Shown: positions 35,303 through 45,144, counted from the stretch's first letter. The stretch is DNA of 64,000 bases from Burkholderia sp. 9120 (GCF_000745015.1 NZ_JQNA01000002.1:4960001-5024000); one strand, 5' to 3'. Numbers and translations: made by a program. Notes: a model not told the origin generated them from the sequence alone.

Positions 35303-36666
35303 AATTCAGTTTGCGGCCGCCCGATACCATCGGCTGGCGTATCGCGCTCACGGTCGGCTCCGCGATTGTCGGCGTGCTGCTGCTGAGCGTGGTGTTCAAT
35401 CATTTCGCGGGCGTATGGGCGCGGCCCTCGGTCGAGGAAACCGCGCTGCTCGGGCGGGCCAACGACATCATCCTGATGGTCGAGGCCGTACCCGACAGCT
35501 ATCGTCAGCCGGTGGCCAGCGCTTCACGTATTCCGACGACCTCGGTTGACTGGTATCCGGTGAACTCGCCGACCGCAGCCGTGCTCGCCACGGCGCCCAG
35601 GACAACCCGCGCCGACGCGGAACTGACGCAGTGGTTCGCGGCGAACGGGCACCCGCGCACCGTGTTGCTGTTCAAATCGGACGACGGTCTATCCGGCCGC
35701 TTGCCGCGCTATGACCGCACGCGCGACCCGCATGCGTACTTCATGGCCGCCGGACTGAGCGACGGCAGTTGGCTCGTGTTCACCGCCACCCGCCGCGCGT
35801 GGGGACTGCCGCGGCCGGCACAGATCGCGATTGCGCTGGGGTTCGTGGCGCTCTCCATTCTGGCGGCCTCGGTCGTGTCCACGTATTACCTGTCGAAGCC
35901 GTTACGGCGTTTTGCCGACGACCTGCGCCGTTTCGGCGGCGATCCGCGTTCCGGCCCGGTGCGCGAAGCGGGACCGCGCGAACTGCGCGCCGCGATCGCG
36001 GCGTTCAACGCGCTGCAGGCGCAGTTGCGCAAGTTTGTCGAAGACCGTACCGCGATGCTGGCGGCCATGTCGCACGATCTGCGCACACCGCTCACGAAAA
36101 TCCGGCTGCGCGGCGAATTTATCGAAGACGACGATCAGCGCGAGCGCCTGTTCCGCGATGTCGACGATTTGCAGGCCATGGCGGATTCCGCGCTGTCTTT
36201 CTTTCGCGACGACTACAAGGACGAAGAGGCGACCGTGTTCGATTTCGCCGGCCTGTTGCGCACCATCGCCGACGACTACAGCGATCAGGGCAAGCCGGTT
36301 TTCTACGCCGGCCCGGAGCGTTTCGCGTTCAGCGGACGGCCGTTTTCATTCCGGCGCGCGTGTGCGAACCTGGTCGACAATGCGTTGAAATACGGCAACC
36401 GCGCGGAGCTGGAGCTCAAATGCTCGGCCACGCAGATCCACCTGAAAGTGATCGATCACGGCCCGGGTATTCCGTCGTATGCACTCGAAAAAGTGTTCGC
36501 GCCGTTTTACCGCCTCGAGCAGTCGCGCAACCGCTCGACGGGCGGCATGGGTTTGGGGCTGACGTCGGCGCGTGCGGTGATTCAGGCGCATGGCGGCGAT
36601 ATTTCGCTGAGCAACCGGCGAGGCGGCGGGTTGGAAGTGAACGTGACGCTGCCGGCGGTGTCTTGA
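35299..36666 (+). CDS. Sensor histidine kinase
   Basis: A 455-residue inner-membrane kinase of the EnvZ/OmpB type. Transmembrane segments at about 13-35 and 174-196 flank a 140-residue periplasmic sensor loop; HAMP linker (YYLSKPLRRFADDLRRFGG); phospho-acceptor His259 in MSHDLRTPLTKIRLR; N box CANLVDNALKYGN; G boxes DHGPGIP and GGMGLGLTSARAVI. Partner of the regulator at 34589, with which it overlaps by 4 bases. The signal is unknown; the divergent MipA/OmpV gene suggests envelope stress or a cationic antimicrobial. Confidence 0.92.
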   Translation: MKFSLRPPDTIGWRIALTVGSAIVGVLLLSVVFNHFAGVWARPSVEETALLGRANDIILMVEAVPDSYRQPVASASRIPTTSVDWYPVNSPTAAVLATAPRTTRADAELTQWFAANGHPRTVLLFKSDDGLSGRLPRYDRTRDPHAYFMAAGLSDGSWLVFTATRRAWGLPRPAQIAIALGFVALSILAASVVSTYYLSKPLRRFADDLRRFGGDPRSGPVREAGPRELRAAIAAFNALQAQLRKFVEDRTAMLAAMSHDLRTPLTKIRLRGEFIEDDDQRERLFRDVDDLQAMADSALSFFRDDYKDEEATVFDFAGLLRTIADDYSDQGKPVFYAGPERFAFSGRPFSFRRACANLVDNALKYGNRAELELKCSATQIHLKVIDHGPGIPSYALEKVFAPFYRLEQSRNRSTGGMGLGLTSARAVIQAHGGDISLSNRRGGGLEVNVTLPAVS

Positions 36667-36744
36667 GCAGATTGACTGCTGCACGGGGCGCGGTGCGCGG
36701 GGCCGCCATCGTCAGCGACCCCACGCCCAAGCCCCCCGCTCACG

Positions 36745-38547
36745 CTACGACAGGTGATGCACCTCCTGCAGCCCGAACACCGGTGTCGCAATCCCCTCCA
36801 TGCGCGCTTTGAGTTGCAGCGACAGATACTGCGAGTAATGACGCGACTGATGCAGGTTGCCGCCATGAAACCAGAGCGCCTGCTGCTGCGTGGGCTTCCA
36901 CATGTTGCGCTGCTCGCCCTCCCACGGCCCCGGGTCTTTCGTCGTGTTCGAACCGAGTCCCCACACCTTGCCCACCTTGTCGGCCACCTCGCGCGAAATC
37001 AGGTCGGCGGCCCAGCCGTTCATCGAGCCATAACCCGTTGCGTACACCACGACATCCGCTTCGAGCTCGCTGCCGTCGCTCAGCAACACCGAATGCTCTT
37101 TCAGCTCGACCACGTCGACGCCGCTTTTCAGCTTGATCTTGCCGTCGGCCACCAGTTGCGACGCGCCGACGTCGATGTAATAGCCCGAGCCGCGCCGCAG
37201 ATACTTCATGAAGAGGCCGGATTCGTCGTCGCCGAAATCGAGCATGAAGCCGCTTTTTTCCAGCTTGGCGTAAAACTCGGCGTCGCGCTCGCGGATCGCG
37301 TTGAACACCGGAATCTGGAACTCGTGAAGAATCGCGTACGGGATCGACGCAAAGGTCAGATCGGCCTTCGCGGTCGTCATGCCGGCCGCGACCGCGCGCT
37401 CCGAATACAAGTCGCCGAGCGCGAGCTCCATCAGCGAATCCGACTTGACGATATGGGTCGACGAACGCTGCACCATCGTCACATCGACGCCCGCTTCCCA
37501 GAGCGCGGCGCAAATGTCATGCGACGAATTGTTCGCGCCGATCACCACCACCTTCTTGCCGCGATAGTTGTCCGGACCGGGATGCTGCGACGAGTGGTGC
37601 TGCTCGCCCTTGAACACGTCCATGCCCTTGAATTTCGGCAGATTCGGCTTGCCCGACATGCCGGTCGCGAGCACCAGTTGCTTCGGGTGCAACACGATCG
37701 TGCGGTCGCCGCGCTGGACTTCGACCGTCCATACGCCCTTGGTTTCGTCGTACACGGCGGACTTGCAGGTCGTGCCGCCCCAGTAGTTCAGCTCCATCAC
37801 ATTCGTGTACATCTCGAGCCAGTCGCCGATCTTGTCTTTCGGCGTGAAGACCGGCCAGTTGTCCGGAAACGGCAGGTAGGGCATATGGTCGTACCAGACC
37901 GGATCGTGCAGGCAAAGCGTCTTGTAGCGCTTGCGCCAGGCGTCGCCCGGCCGCTCGTTTTTATCGATGATGATGGTCGGCACGCCGAGTTGCCGTAGCC
38001 GCGCGCCGAGCCCGATACCGCCCTGTCCGCCGCCGACGACCAGGCAATACGGCTGCGTGGAAGTGCCGAGCGCGTCGAGTTCGGCCTCGCGATTTTCCTT
38101 CCAGCTCGTGCGGTTCTCGCGCGCGCCGTGTTCGGCGCCCATCGGCCGCTTCGCTCCCTTCGGCTCTTCGTGGCCTTTGAGTTCGGCCATGGTGGTCAGC
38201 AGGGTCCAGATGCGGCCGTCCTTCAAACGAATGAAGCCGCTGCCGCGCGCCGCCTCCGTTTCGAACGTGATCCAGCCTTGCGTGACGCCGTTCGCGTCAG
38301 TGGCGGGTTCCGGCTCCGCGAGCTTGAAACTCGACGGTTTGATCGCGCCTAGTTGCGCGCTCAACATGTCCGCGATTTGCTCGCGGCCTTCCAGGGTTTT
38401 GATATTCCACGTGAACGCGACCAGATCGCGCCAGTAGCAATCGGGCTGGAACAGCTCGACGGCGGCCGCGACATCGCCGCGTTTCAGCGCGCCTTCCAGC
38501 GTCTCCAGCACGCCGGATATCGTAGGTTTGAGGTTATTTTCAGGCAT
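36745..38547 (-). CDS. Flavin-containing monooxygenase with N-terminal SnoaL-like domain
   Basis: A 600-residue NAD(P)H/FAD oxidoreductase. Residues about 1-125 resemble a SnoaL/NTF2-like domain (GALKRGDVAAAVELFQPDC). Then FAD site CLVVGGGQGGIGLGARL, NADPH site KKVVVIGANNSSHDICAAL, the FMO-type link FKGEQHHSSQHPG, and a late VVYATGYGSM. Similar fusions oxygenate ketones or amines; substrate unknown. An upstream in-frame extension is rejected: ATG 38547 follows GGAGGAGCAACC. It lies just downstream of, and in line with, a GAF-Fis regulator gene likely to activate it. Confidence 0.88.
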   Translation of the reverse strand: MPENNLKPTISGVLETLEGALKRGDVAAAVELFQPDCYWRDLVAFTWNIKTLEGREQIADMLSAQLGAIKPSSFKLAEPEPATDANGVTQGWITFETEAARGSGFIRLKDGRIWTLLTTMAELKGHEEPKGAKRPMGAEHGARENRTSWKENREAELDALGTSTQPYCLVVGGGQGGIGLGARLRQLGVPTIIIDKNERPGDAWRKRYKTLCLHDPVWYDHMPYLPFPDNWPVFTPKDKIGDWLEMYTNVMELNYWGGTTCKSAVYDETKGVWTVEVQRGDRTIVLHPKQLVLATGMSGKPNLPKFKGMDVFKGEQHHSSQHPGPDNYRGKKVVVIGANNSSHDICAALWEAGVDVTMVQRSSTHIVKSDSLMELALGDLYSERAVAAGMTTAKADLTFASIPYAILHEFQIPVFNAIRERDAEFYAKLEKSGFMLDFGDDESGLFMKYLRRGSGYYIDVGASQLVADGKIKLKSGVDVVELKEHSVLLSDGSELEADVVVYATGYGSMNGWAADLISREVADKVGKVWGLGSNTTKDPGPWEGEQRNMWKPTQQQALWFHGGNLHQSRHYSQYLSLQLKARMEGIATPVFGLQEVHHLS

Positions 38548-38632
38548 GGTTGCTCCTCCATACAGAACGGATGATCGAACTTCGATGGGAAACGCGGGTT
38601 CTACGCCCGCTAAAGGAATCGGTGCAGCGCGG

Positions 38633-39805
38633 CTAACACTTGTGCGGCGGTTTGATGCCCAGCCGCGCAATGCGCCGGTACAAGGTGGCACGCGAGATAC
38701 CCAGCGCCTGCGCGGCCAGTTCGGTGCGCCACTTCGCGTCGCTCATCGCGGCGACGATGCGGCTGCGTTCGAGCGCGTCGTTGTCGGACAGGGGCGGCGT
38801 GGTCTGCGCTGTGGTCTGCGTCGCCGTCTGCGCTGCGGCGAGATCGCGTGCCGTTTGCGCTGGTCGTCTTGCCGTGCGCGCGAGCAAAGGCGGACGCACC
38901 CGCGCATACAGCGGCGAGCCGGTGTCGTTCAGCCTGAGCGAGACGAGACCGCGCGTCGCCTTGGCGTCGAACAGGCGCTCAGCCGGGATGTCGAACAACG
39001 TCGTCACATGGCGCGGCAATTGATTGAGCGCCGGCACGCATTCGCGCGCGCGCCGGTTCGCGGCGATCGCGTTGCCGCAGGCGTCGACGGCAATCAGGAT
39101 TTCCGGCTGCGCTTCCACGTAATGGCGATTGCGGTGCGCGAGCAGCACCCAGCAGTCGGTTGCGGCGTTGAGGAAATACGCGTCTTCGATCAGCAACGCG
39201 CTCTGCCGCACGATATGGTTGACGAGCCGCTGGCTCTCGCGTTCGTCGGGGGAACGCACCGCAGACGCATCCAGCACGCCGAGCAGTTCGCCATGCAGGC
39301 CGAAGATCGGCGACGCGCTGCAGGTCAGCGTCGTGAACGCCGCGCGAAAATGATCCATGCGATGCACGGTGATCGGCTCGGCGTCGAGCAGCACGCTGGC
39401 CACGCCACAGGTGCCCTCCTCGCTTTCCGACCAGCACGAACCGAGATACAGGCCCGCGCGCTTGAAATCGTGACGCCGCTCGCGGTCGACGCGGTAGTCG
39501 ATCGTCACGCCTTGCGCGTCGGTCAGCATCACGCAGTAGTCGGCTTCGCGCACCATTTCATGCAGCCGCGACAGACACTGCCCGGACGCACGCAGAAACG
39601 ATTCCTCGCGATGCTGGACGTCGCGCAATTCGGGCACGGTGAGCACGCGCGGCCCGACGGTCGCGCCCGGATCGAGGTGATATTGCTCGAGCGACCGCCG
39701 GTACGAGGACGCGAGCCGCGCACCGTCCACGCCAGGACGCACCATCCGCCCTTCGATGACGTTGCACACGCGGTCGATATGTCGGGTTGACGGAACGTAC
39801 GGCAT
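38633..39805 (-). CDS. GAF-Fis regulator without AAA+ domain
   Basis: A 390-residue regulator. It starts like AcoR-type activators (SSYRRSLEQYHLDP), with a GAF domain at about 80-190 (GLYLGSCWSESEEGTCGVASVLLD in part) and a PAS-like segment near 215-290. It ends with a Fis-type helix-turn-helix (LAAQALGISRATLYRRIARLGI). The AAA+ sigma-54 domain that normally lies between is absent; its place holds an Ala/Gln/Thr-rich linker (about 318-345). It therefore cannot remodel sigma-54 polymerase and must act otherwise. ATG follows GGAGACTCGCG. Likely regulator of the monooxygenase next to it. Confidence 0.8.
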   Translation of the reverse strand: MPYVPSTRHIDRVCNVIEGRMVRPGVDGARLASSYRRSLEQYHLDPGATVGPRVLTVPELRDVQHREESFLRASGQCLSRLHEMVREADYCVMLTDAQGVTIDYRVDRERRHDFKRAGLYLGSCWSESEEGTCGVASVLLDAEPITVHRMDHFRAAFTTLTCSASPIFGLHGELLGVLDASAVRSPDERESQRLVNHIVRQSALLIEDAYFLNAATDCWVLLAHRNRHYVEAQPEILIAVDACGNAIAANRRARECVPALNQLPRHVTTLFDIPAERLFDAKATRGLVSLRLNDTGSPLYARVRPPLLARTARRPAQTARDLAAAQTATQTTAQTTPPLSDNDALERSRIVAAMSDAKWRTELAAQALGISRATLYRRIARLGIKPPHKC

Positions 39806-39990
39806 CGCGAGTCTCCGGCGAATTCAGCGCTTGTCGGGTGCTGGAGGCATTGTGCGCCACCTGGGGCGCCGCATCGTCTCCAAAGCTGAAACGTATGGGA
39901 CGATTTTTAGCACGCGTGCCGCAGGAGATCACACCGCAGTGCACCATCGGCGTCCGTGAGAATTTTTTCTCAGGCGCGGCACCGGCAAAT

Positions 39991-40773
39991 TCAGGCGGAC
40001 AAGTATTGCTGAGGCGCGCTGCCGGTGATCTGGCGAAACATCACGATAAAAGCGCTCGCGCTGCTGTAGCCGAGCTCGCCCGCCACGCGCGCCACGGGTT
40101 GGCCGAGCGTGAGGCGCGAAATGGCTTCGTCGACCCGCATATGCTGACGCCACAGACCGAACGTCATGCCGGTTTCGTCCTTGAAGCGGCGCGCGAACGT
40201 GCGGCCGCTTGCGCCCATGCGTGCGGCCCAGAAATCGAGCGACGTGTCGCTGCCGGGGTCGTTCATCAGGTGTTCGCAGATCTTCAGCAGGCGCTCGTCG
40301 TGCGGTAACGGCACACCGCTTTCCGGCATCGTAGCGGCTTCGGCGATGACCTTGAGCAGCAATGGCGCGGACAGCGCAGCCTGGCTCGTGGGCGCGTAGT
40401 CGTCGCCGCCGGCACTCAGATTGAGCGCGAGTTCGCGCAGCAACGGCGACGCCGACAGCGCCAGCGGTTCGCTCCACTGCCACTCGAACACTTCGGGTTC
40501 GATATACACGTTGCACAACTCGACCGCGCCGACCGCGTGCAATTCGTGATCGACGTTCGACGGCAACCACAACGCGCGCGATTGCGGCAGCGTCCAGGTG
40601 TGCTGCGGCGTCAGCGCGCGCACCACCCCGCGCACCGCGAACACCAGTTGCCCATGATGATGCTGATGCCACGAAATCCGTTCGCCGTGCCGATGCTGCG
40701 TCAACGATGCCATCACGCTGCGCGGCAACGGCAGCCGCGTCATCGGATAACGCTTCAGTAAAAACTCTTTCAT
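39991..40773 (-). CDS. AraC family transcriptional regulator
   Basis: A 260-residue regulator with an N-terminal cupin (HQHHHGQLVFAVRGVVRALT, then LWLPSNVDHELHA) and a C-terminal double helix-turn-helix (LDFWAARMGASGRTFARRF and VARVAGELGYSSASAFIVMF). ATG 40773 follows GAGGAACCG; an upstream in-frame part is not supported. It is divergent from a TonB-dependent siderophore receptor, with a Fur-like palindrome between them, so it may respond to the siderophore or iron state. The cupin ligand is unknown. Confidence 0.88.
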   Translation of the reverse strand: MKEFLLKRYPMTRLPLPRSVMASLTQHRHGERISWHQHHHGQLVFAVRGVVRALTPQHTWTLPQSRALWLPSNVDHELHAVGAVELCNVYIEPEVFEWQWSEPLALSASPLLRELALNLSAGGDDYAPTSQAALSAPLLLKVIAEAATMPESGVPLPHDERLLKICEHLMNDPGSDTSLDFWAARMGASGRTFARRFKDETGMTFGLWRQHMRVDEAISRLTLGQPVARVAGELGYSSASAFIVMFRQITGSAPQQYLSA

Positions 40774-41207
40774 CGGTTCCTCTTTGCCGGGCGGGACGCG
40801 TGCGTCGTGTTCACGTGACCACCGCCGGGCTGTTTCATCCCGCCTATCCCGATGATTGGACACATTTTGTCCAAAAATCGACATCGATTGTCGGCCTTTC
40901 GTGCCGCGCAACCGATATTCTCCTTGCCTATCAACGCTTAGGCCGCAGCCTGCGAGATATTAGGAATGAGTCTCATTCTCCAATTGGACGCCCATCTTAA
41001 CCGGAAAGAATGCGTCTGGCATGGGTGTGACTGCCCTCGCGAGCACCACGCGCGGCACCGGCTGAAATCCGGCGACGCCATTCGCCGGATCGAATAACGA
41101 CGCACGCGCCTCCCCGACTCGTCTCAGGAAATCCGCTTTCGGCCGGAAGGGCATTGCTCGTCCCTCTATTTTTAAACGCACCCAGTTCTTCACCCGATCT
41201 TCACCCG
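40774..41207. other. Divergent promoter region, araC / siderophore receptor
   Basis: About 430 bases containing a Fur-like palindrome (40962-40980). A 96-codon minus-strand frame (40960-41250) spans it and overlaps the receptor start; it lacks a ribosome-binding site and covers the operator, so I do not count it as a gene. Confidence 0.5.
40962..40980. promoter_or_regulatory. Fur-like box
   Basis: A perfect 15-bp palindrome GAATGAGTCTCATTC (40964-40978) inside AGGAATGAGTCTCATTCTC, which agrees with the 19-bp Fur consensus at about 12 positions. Located between araC and the siderophore receptor, about 230 bp before the receptor start. Confidence 0.7.
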
Positions 41208-43384
41208 ATGAAAACAACGACAGACCAGGCCCGACGCCACGTTCCACCACGACGTTTCAGCGCACCGCCCATGACCTGCCTCGCACTCGCGCTGCTCGCC
41301 GCGTGGTCGCTGCCGACGCACGCGCAAACCGCTCTGCCGGGCACCACCTTGCCCGCCGTTAGCGTGACATCCACCGCGGATGCCGATGCCTCGACCGAAG
41401 GCAGCGGCTCGTATGCGGCCCGATCCGCGACGGTCGGCAGCAAGGTGCCGGTCGCCATCAAGGAAACGCCGGCGTCGGTGTCCGTGCTGACGCGCCAGCG
41501 TATGGACGATCAGAACATGGTCACGATCCAGGAAGCGCTGCGCTATGTCACCGGCGTCGAGTCGGTCGATTACGGCGACGGCACCGCGTACTTCAAGGCG
41601 CGCGGCAACATGCTCGGGGTCGAGTTCGACGGCGTGCCGATCGTCAGCGGCCTGCAGTATCTGCCACAGTTCGATCTGGCCATGTACGACCGCGTCGAAA
41701 TCATGCGCGGCCCGTCCGGCGTGATGGACGGCGCGGGCGATCCGGGCGGCACGGTCAATCTGGTGCGCAAGCGCCCGCTGGACACTTTCCATGTCTCGAC
41801 GGAAACGCAGGCCGGTTCGTTCGGCTCGATCCGTCAGATGGTCGACGTGACCGGCCCGCTGAACAAGGACGGCTCGTTGCGCGGCCGCGCGGTGCTGGTG
41901 GGCAGCGACGGCCTGCAGTCGGTGGACGGCGTGCGCGAGAAGGAAGTGATGGCCTACGGCGCGCTCGACTACGACATCACGCCGCGCACCACGTTGTCGC
42001 TGTCGGCGGGGTATCAGAACAACCCGATTTCCGGTCTCGACTACGGCGCGAGCGGTATCGTCAACAGCGACCAGACCGCGTTGATCGGCCGCGTGCCGGG
42101 TTCGTATTCGCAGAACTTCAGCCCGAGCTGGAACTATGGCTACACGTCGGTGCAGGAGGCGAATGCGAACCTCGTGCATCGCTTCGAAAGTGGCTGGCAG
42201 TCGCAGACCACGCTGTTCTATCGCCACGAACTGCTGAAGGCGGACTACGCGTACGCCGGTCCGGGTGCGAGCGCGAGCGGTCTGTCGTCGTACGGCGAGC
42301 AGCGGCAACGCAACACCTACGACTGGTTCGGCGCGGACACCAACGTGTCCGGTCCGGTGCAACTGTTCGGACAGACCCACACGCTGACGTTCGGCGCGAA
42401 CTACACGCTGCAGTCGAATACGCAGAACTCGGGTTTCGTGCTGGCCAACGGTCCCTTCGCCGACGGGACGTTTAGCCTGTACGACCCGAACGCGGTCTCG
42501 AAGGTCGACGTGCCGTTCAGCTACGGCGCCAACAACCGCTTCGAACAGTTAGGCGTGTATGGACAGGCGCGGATTCACATTACGCAGCCGCTCACACTCG
42601 TGCTCGGCGCGCGCGAGGCGTTCTACCATCAGACCGCGCAAACCACGCTGCCGACCGTCTCCGACTGGGCGACGCAGGCGCAACTGAATCACCGCTTCCT
42701 GCCCTCCGCGGGGCTCGTCTACGACATCGTGCCGTGGCTAACCGCGTATGCCAGCTACTCGAAGTTCCTCGCCGCGCAGACCGCGACGACCTATACCGGC
42801 TCGGCCTCGCGCCGCGCACTGGTGAGCAGTATGAAGCGGGCCTCAAAGGCAGTTTCCTGCACAACCGCCTCAACGCAACGGTCGCGGTGTTCAACATCAA
42901 CGACAACAACCGCGCGATCACCGACCCGGATCATCCGACCGGCTCGATTGCGGGCGGCAAGTCGCGCGATCAGGGCGTCGAACTCGAAATATCCGGCCAG
43001 CCGTTGCCGAACTGGAACGTCTACGCGGGCTACACCTACCTGAACGTCAACTACGAAAACGACGTGCCAAATCTGACGGACGGCACGGACCCGAAACATC
43101 TGTTCAAGTTGTGGACGAACTATGCCTTCACGCAGGGCATGCTGAGCGGCGTGACGATAGGCGGCGGGATGCTGGCGCAAACGCGTATTACGCGCGGCGT
43201 CGAACAAGGCGCCTATGCGATCTTCAACGCGCAGGTCGGCTATAAGTTCAACAAGCATGTCGAGGCGTCGCTGCAGTTGAACAACCTGTTCAACCGCGAT
43301 TACTACATTCGCCCGCCGGGCAACTTCTATAGCGTGTTCGGCGATCGCCGCAATGTGATGCTGACGCTGCGCTCGGACTTTTAA
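41208..43384 (+). pseudogene. TonB-dependent siderophore receptor, frameshifted
   Basis: An outer-membrane receptor of about 725 residues: signal peptide (to THAQT), plug (IKETPASVSVLTRQRMDDQ; VEIMRGPSGVMDGAGDPGG), and a complete barrel ending NVMLTLRSDF. The reading frame shifts near 42807. The first frame runs intact to YTGSAS, then turns into Ser/Thr/Arg-rich nonsense; the continuation PRTGEQYEAGLKGSFL and the rest of the barrel is in another frame. Total length is one base short of a multiple of three, so a single missing base (a C in the GGCC near 42803-42806) explains it. The +1 base would read SALAPRTGEQ. Real mutation or sequencing error cannot be told apart here. Confidence 0.82.
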
Positions 43385-43510
43385 GGGCTTCGTTCTGCTT
43401 TGCGCGGCCTGCTCCGATCGATCGACTCCGGCAATGAAATCATCGACAATCGCGGCTCGGCCGTCGCATGACGGCGCACTGCTGCCGCACACACCGAGAC
43501 GATCGACCCC

Positions 43511-44338
43511 ATGCTCGCACTGCCCCAGAACCTTGGACTCGCTACCGATCTCCTGCTGCATGCCGAAACCGGCAGCGTGGAATCGACGGGTCGCTACGTG
43601 GTGGTTCGCACGCCTCAGGCGCCGGACTACTTTTTCGGCAACCTGCTGGTGTTGCGTGAGAGGCCTTCGGCCAGCGATATCGACCGACTGGAGGACGATT
43701 TCGCGCGGCTCGTCGGTGTCCCGCCGTCGATCGCGCATCGCACGTTTATGTGGGCTGAAACGTGGCCTGAAAAAGATGCGAGCACCGTGGATCTCGCGGC
43801 GTTTGTCGAGCGCGGTTACGACGCCACGCTGTACCGCGTACTGACGACAACGCCCGATCGAATCCGCCCGGCCGTCGCCCGCCCGAACCTCGAAGTCCGC
43901 GCATTCCACTCACAGCGCGACTGGGACGATTGGGCCGCCATGCAACTCGCGAATATGCCGGACCCAGCCGACCCCACCTCGCAGCGCTACATGGCGCAGC
44001 AGCAGATCGCCCATAAAAACGTCATCGCCCGCGGCCTCGGCGCATGGTGGGGGGCATTTATCGACGGCGAGCAGGTGGGTAGTCTCGGGCTGTTCTTTTT
44101 CGGCCGTATCGGGCGCTTTCAGGCGGTCATCACCAGCGAGCAGCATCGCAACCAGGGGATCTGCAAAACCCTGGTCAGCGAGGTAATCCGCGCGACGGCG
44201 GGTTCAGCCGATCACCTGGTGATGGTGGCGGACGAGAGCTATCACGCCGGAAAAATCTACGAATCGCTCGGCTTCGCGGAGCACGGCCGGCTCGGCAGCG
44301 TGTGCCGCGAGCCTGAGCCGGCGAGCGGAACACCATAA
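43511..44338 (+). CDS. GNAT family acetyltransferase
   Basis: A 275-residue protein. The first 120 residues form a GNAT-like but degenerate module (RYVVVRTPQAPDYFFGNLLVL). The second half is a full GNAT domain with WWGAFIDGEQVGSLGLFFF, the acetyl-CoA loop EQHRNQGICKTLV (near Q-x-x-G), and AGKIYESLGF. So it may be a tandem-GNAT protein with only one acetyl-CoA site kept. Substrate unknown. It lies about 125 bases after the siderophore receptor in the same direction. Confidence 0.82.
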   Translation: MLALPQNLGLATDLLLHAETGSVESTGRYVVVRTPQAPDYFFGNLLVLRERPSASDIDRLEDDFARLVGVPPSIAHRTFMWAETWPEKDASTVDLAAFVERGYDATLYRVLTTTPDRIRPAVARPNLEVRAFHSQRDWDDWAAMQLANMPDPADPTSQRYMAQQQIAHKNVIARGLGAWWGAFIDGEQVGSLGLFFFGRIGRFQAVITSEQHRNQGICKTLVSEVIRATAGSADHLVMVADESYHAGKIYESLGFAEHGRLGSVCREPEPASGTP

Positions 44339-44373
44339 AAAGACTGACGACGTATTTCGGGGAGATGCCTCGA

Positions 44374-44571
44374 ATGTTGGATCCCGCTGTGGCCGTCGCC
44401 AACGCCGCACTCATGAGCCTGGTACTGCTGGTGCTGCCCGTCTCGCTGCTGATCGTCGATCTCGATGACGCGAAGCGCTCGGGACGCGACAGGATATGCG
44501 TGCATCAGCCGCTCACGAACGGCGCCGGGCAGCCGCCGCGCGACAGCGCCGAACCCGCGCTTGCCCGTTGA
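44374..44571 (+). CDS. Small single-pass membrane protein
   Basis: A 65-residue frame with one strong hydrophobic helix (residues 5-30, MSLVLLVLPVSLLIV core) and a polar tail. GGGGAG at 44359-44364 lies 9 bases before ATG 44374; an ATG directly abutting the GGGGAG (44365) is too close. Such spacing supports translation. No family recognised. It starts 35 bases after the GNAT gene and may be co-transcribed. Confidence 0.5.
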   Translation: MLDPAVAVANAALMSLVLLVLPVSLLIVDLDDAKRSGRDRICVHQPLTNGAGQPPRDSAEPALAR

Positions 44572-44598
44572 ACGGCCGCGCGCGAAGTCCCGGCGAAT

Positions 44599-45144
44599 TT
44601 AAGCGCTGGGACCGAATTGCGCCAGCTTGTTGTGCAATTCCAGCGTCAACGATTCAATGCGTTCGCTCATCTGCTTGGTCAGCGCGGTGAGCTGCGTGTT
44701 CTGCTCGAGCAACGCCACCAGTTGCTCGGTCTGACGCGCGGCCAGCGCCTGACGCTGCTCGCTCGCCGTGGCGATATCCTCGCGATGACGCGCGTCGGCA
44801 TCCGCATGAACCTTGTCGCGATCCGCCTGGCGCGTTTGCGCGAGCAGGATCAGCGGCGCGGCGTACGCGGCCTGAAGACTGAAGGCGAGATTCAGCAGGA
44901 TAAACGGGTAGACGTCGAACTTGGTCCAGCCCAGCATGTTCACGACAATCCACACCGCCACGATCAAGGTCTGCGCAATCAGGAAGGTCGGCGTGCCGAA
45001 GAATCGCGCGAAGGCTTCCGCCTTCAGCGCGAACCAGTCGTCGCCGAAAACCGACGTGAGATGAACATGCGGCAGATGGAATCGATAATGATGATTGCCC
45101 TGCGCGTGTGATGGCTGGGGCTTCTCGTGTTTCGCGTCGCTCAT
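44599..45144 (-). CDS. DUF1003 membrane protein
   Basis: A 181-residue protein with two membrane helices (about 53-72 and 79-97) around the conserved DUF1003 stretch LGWTKFDVYPFILLNLAFS, then a long C-terminal coiled coil (QADRDKVHADADARH to the end). The His-rich N-terminus (NHHYRFHLPHVHL) is unusual. Function is unknown in this family. ATG 45144 has a weak purine-rich leader. Convergent with the small membrane-protein gene. Confidence 0.85.
   Translation of the reverse strand: MSDAKHEKPQPSHAQGNHHYRFHLPHVHLTSVFGDDWFALKAEAFARFFGTPTFLIAQTLIVAVWIVVNMLGWTKFDVYPFILLNLAFSLQAAYAAPLILLAQTRQADRDKVHADADARHREDIATASEQRQALAARQTEQLVALLEQNTQLTALTKQMSERIESLTLELHNKLAQFGPSA

Noticed and set aside
40960..41250. 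96-codon minus-strand frame across the Fur-like box
   Set aside because: Covers a regulatory palindrome and the receptor start, with no ribosome-binding site or motif.
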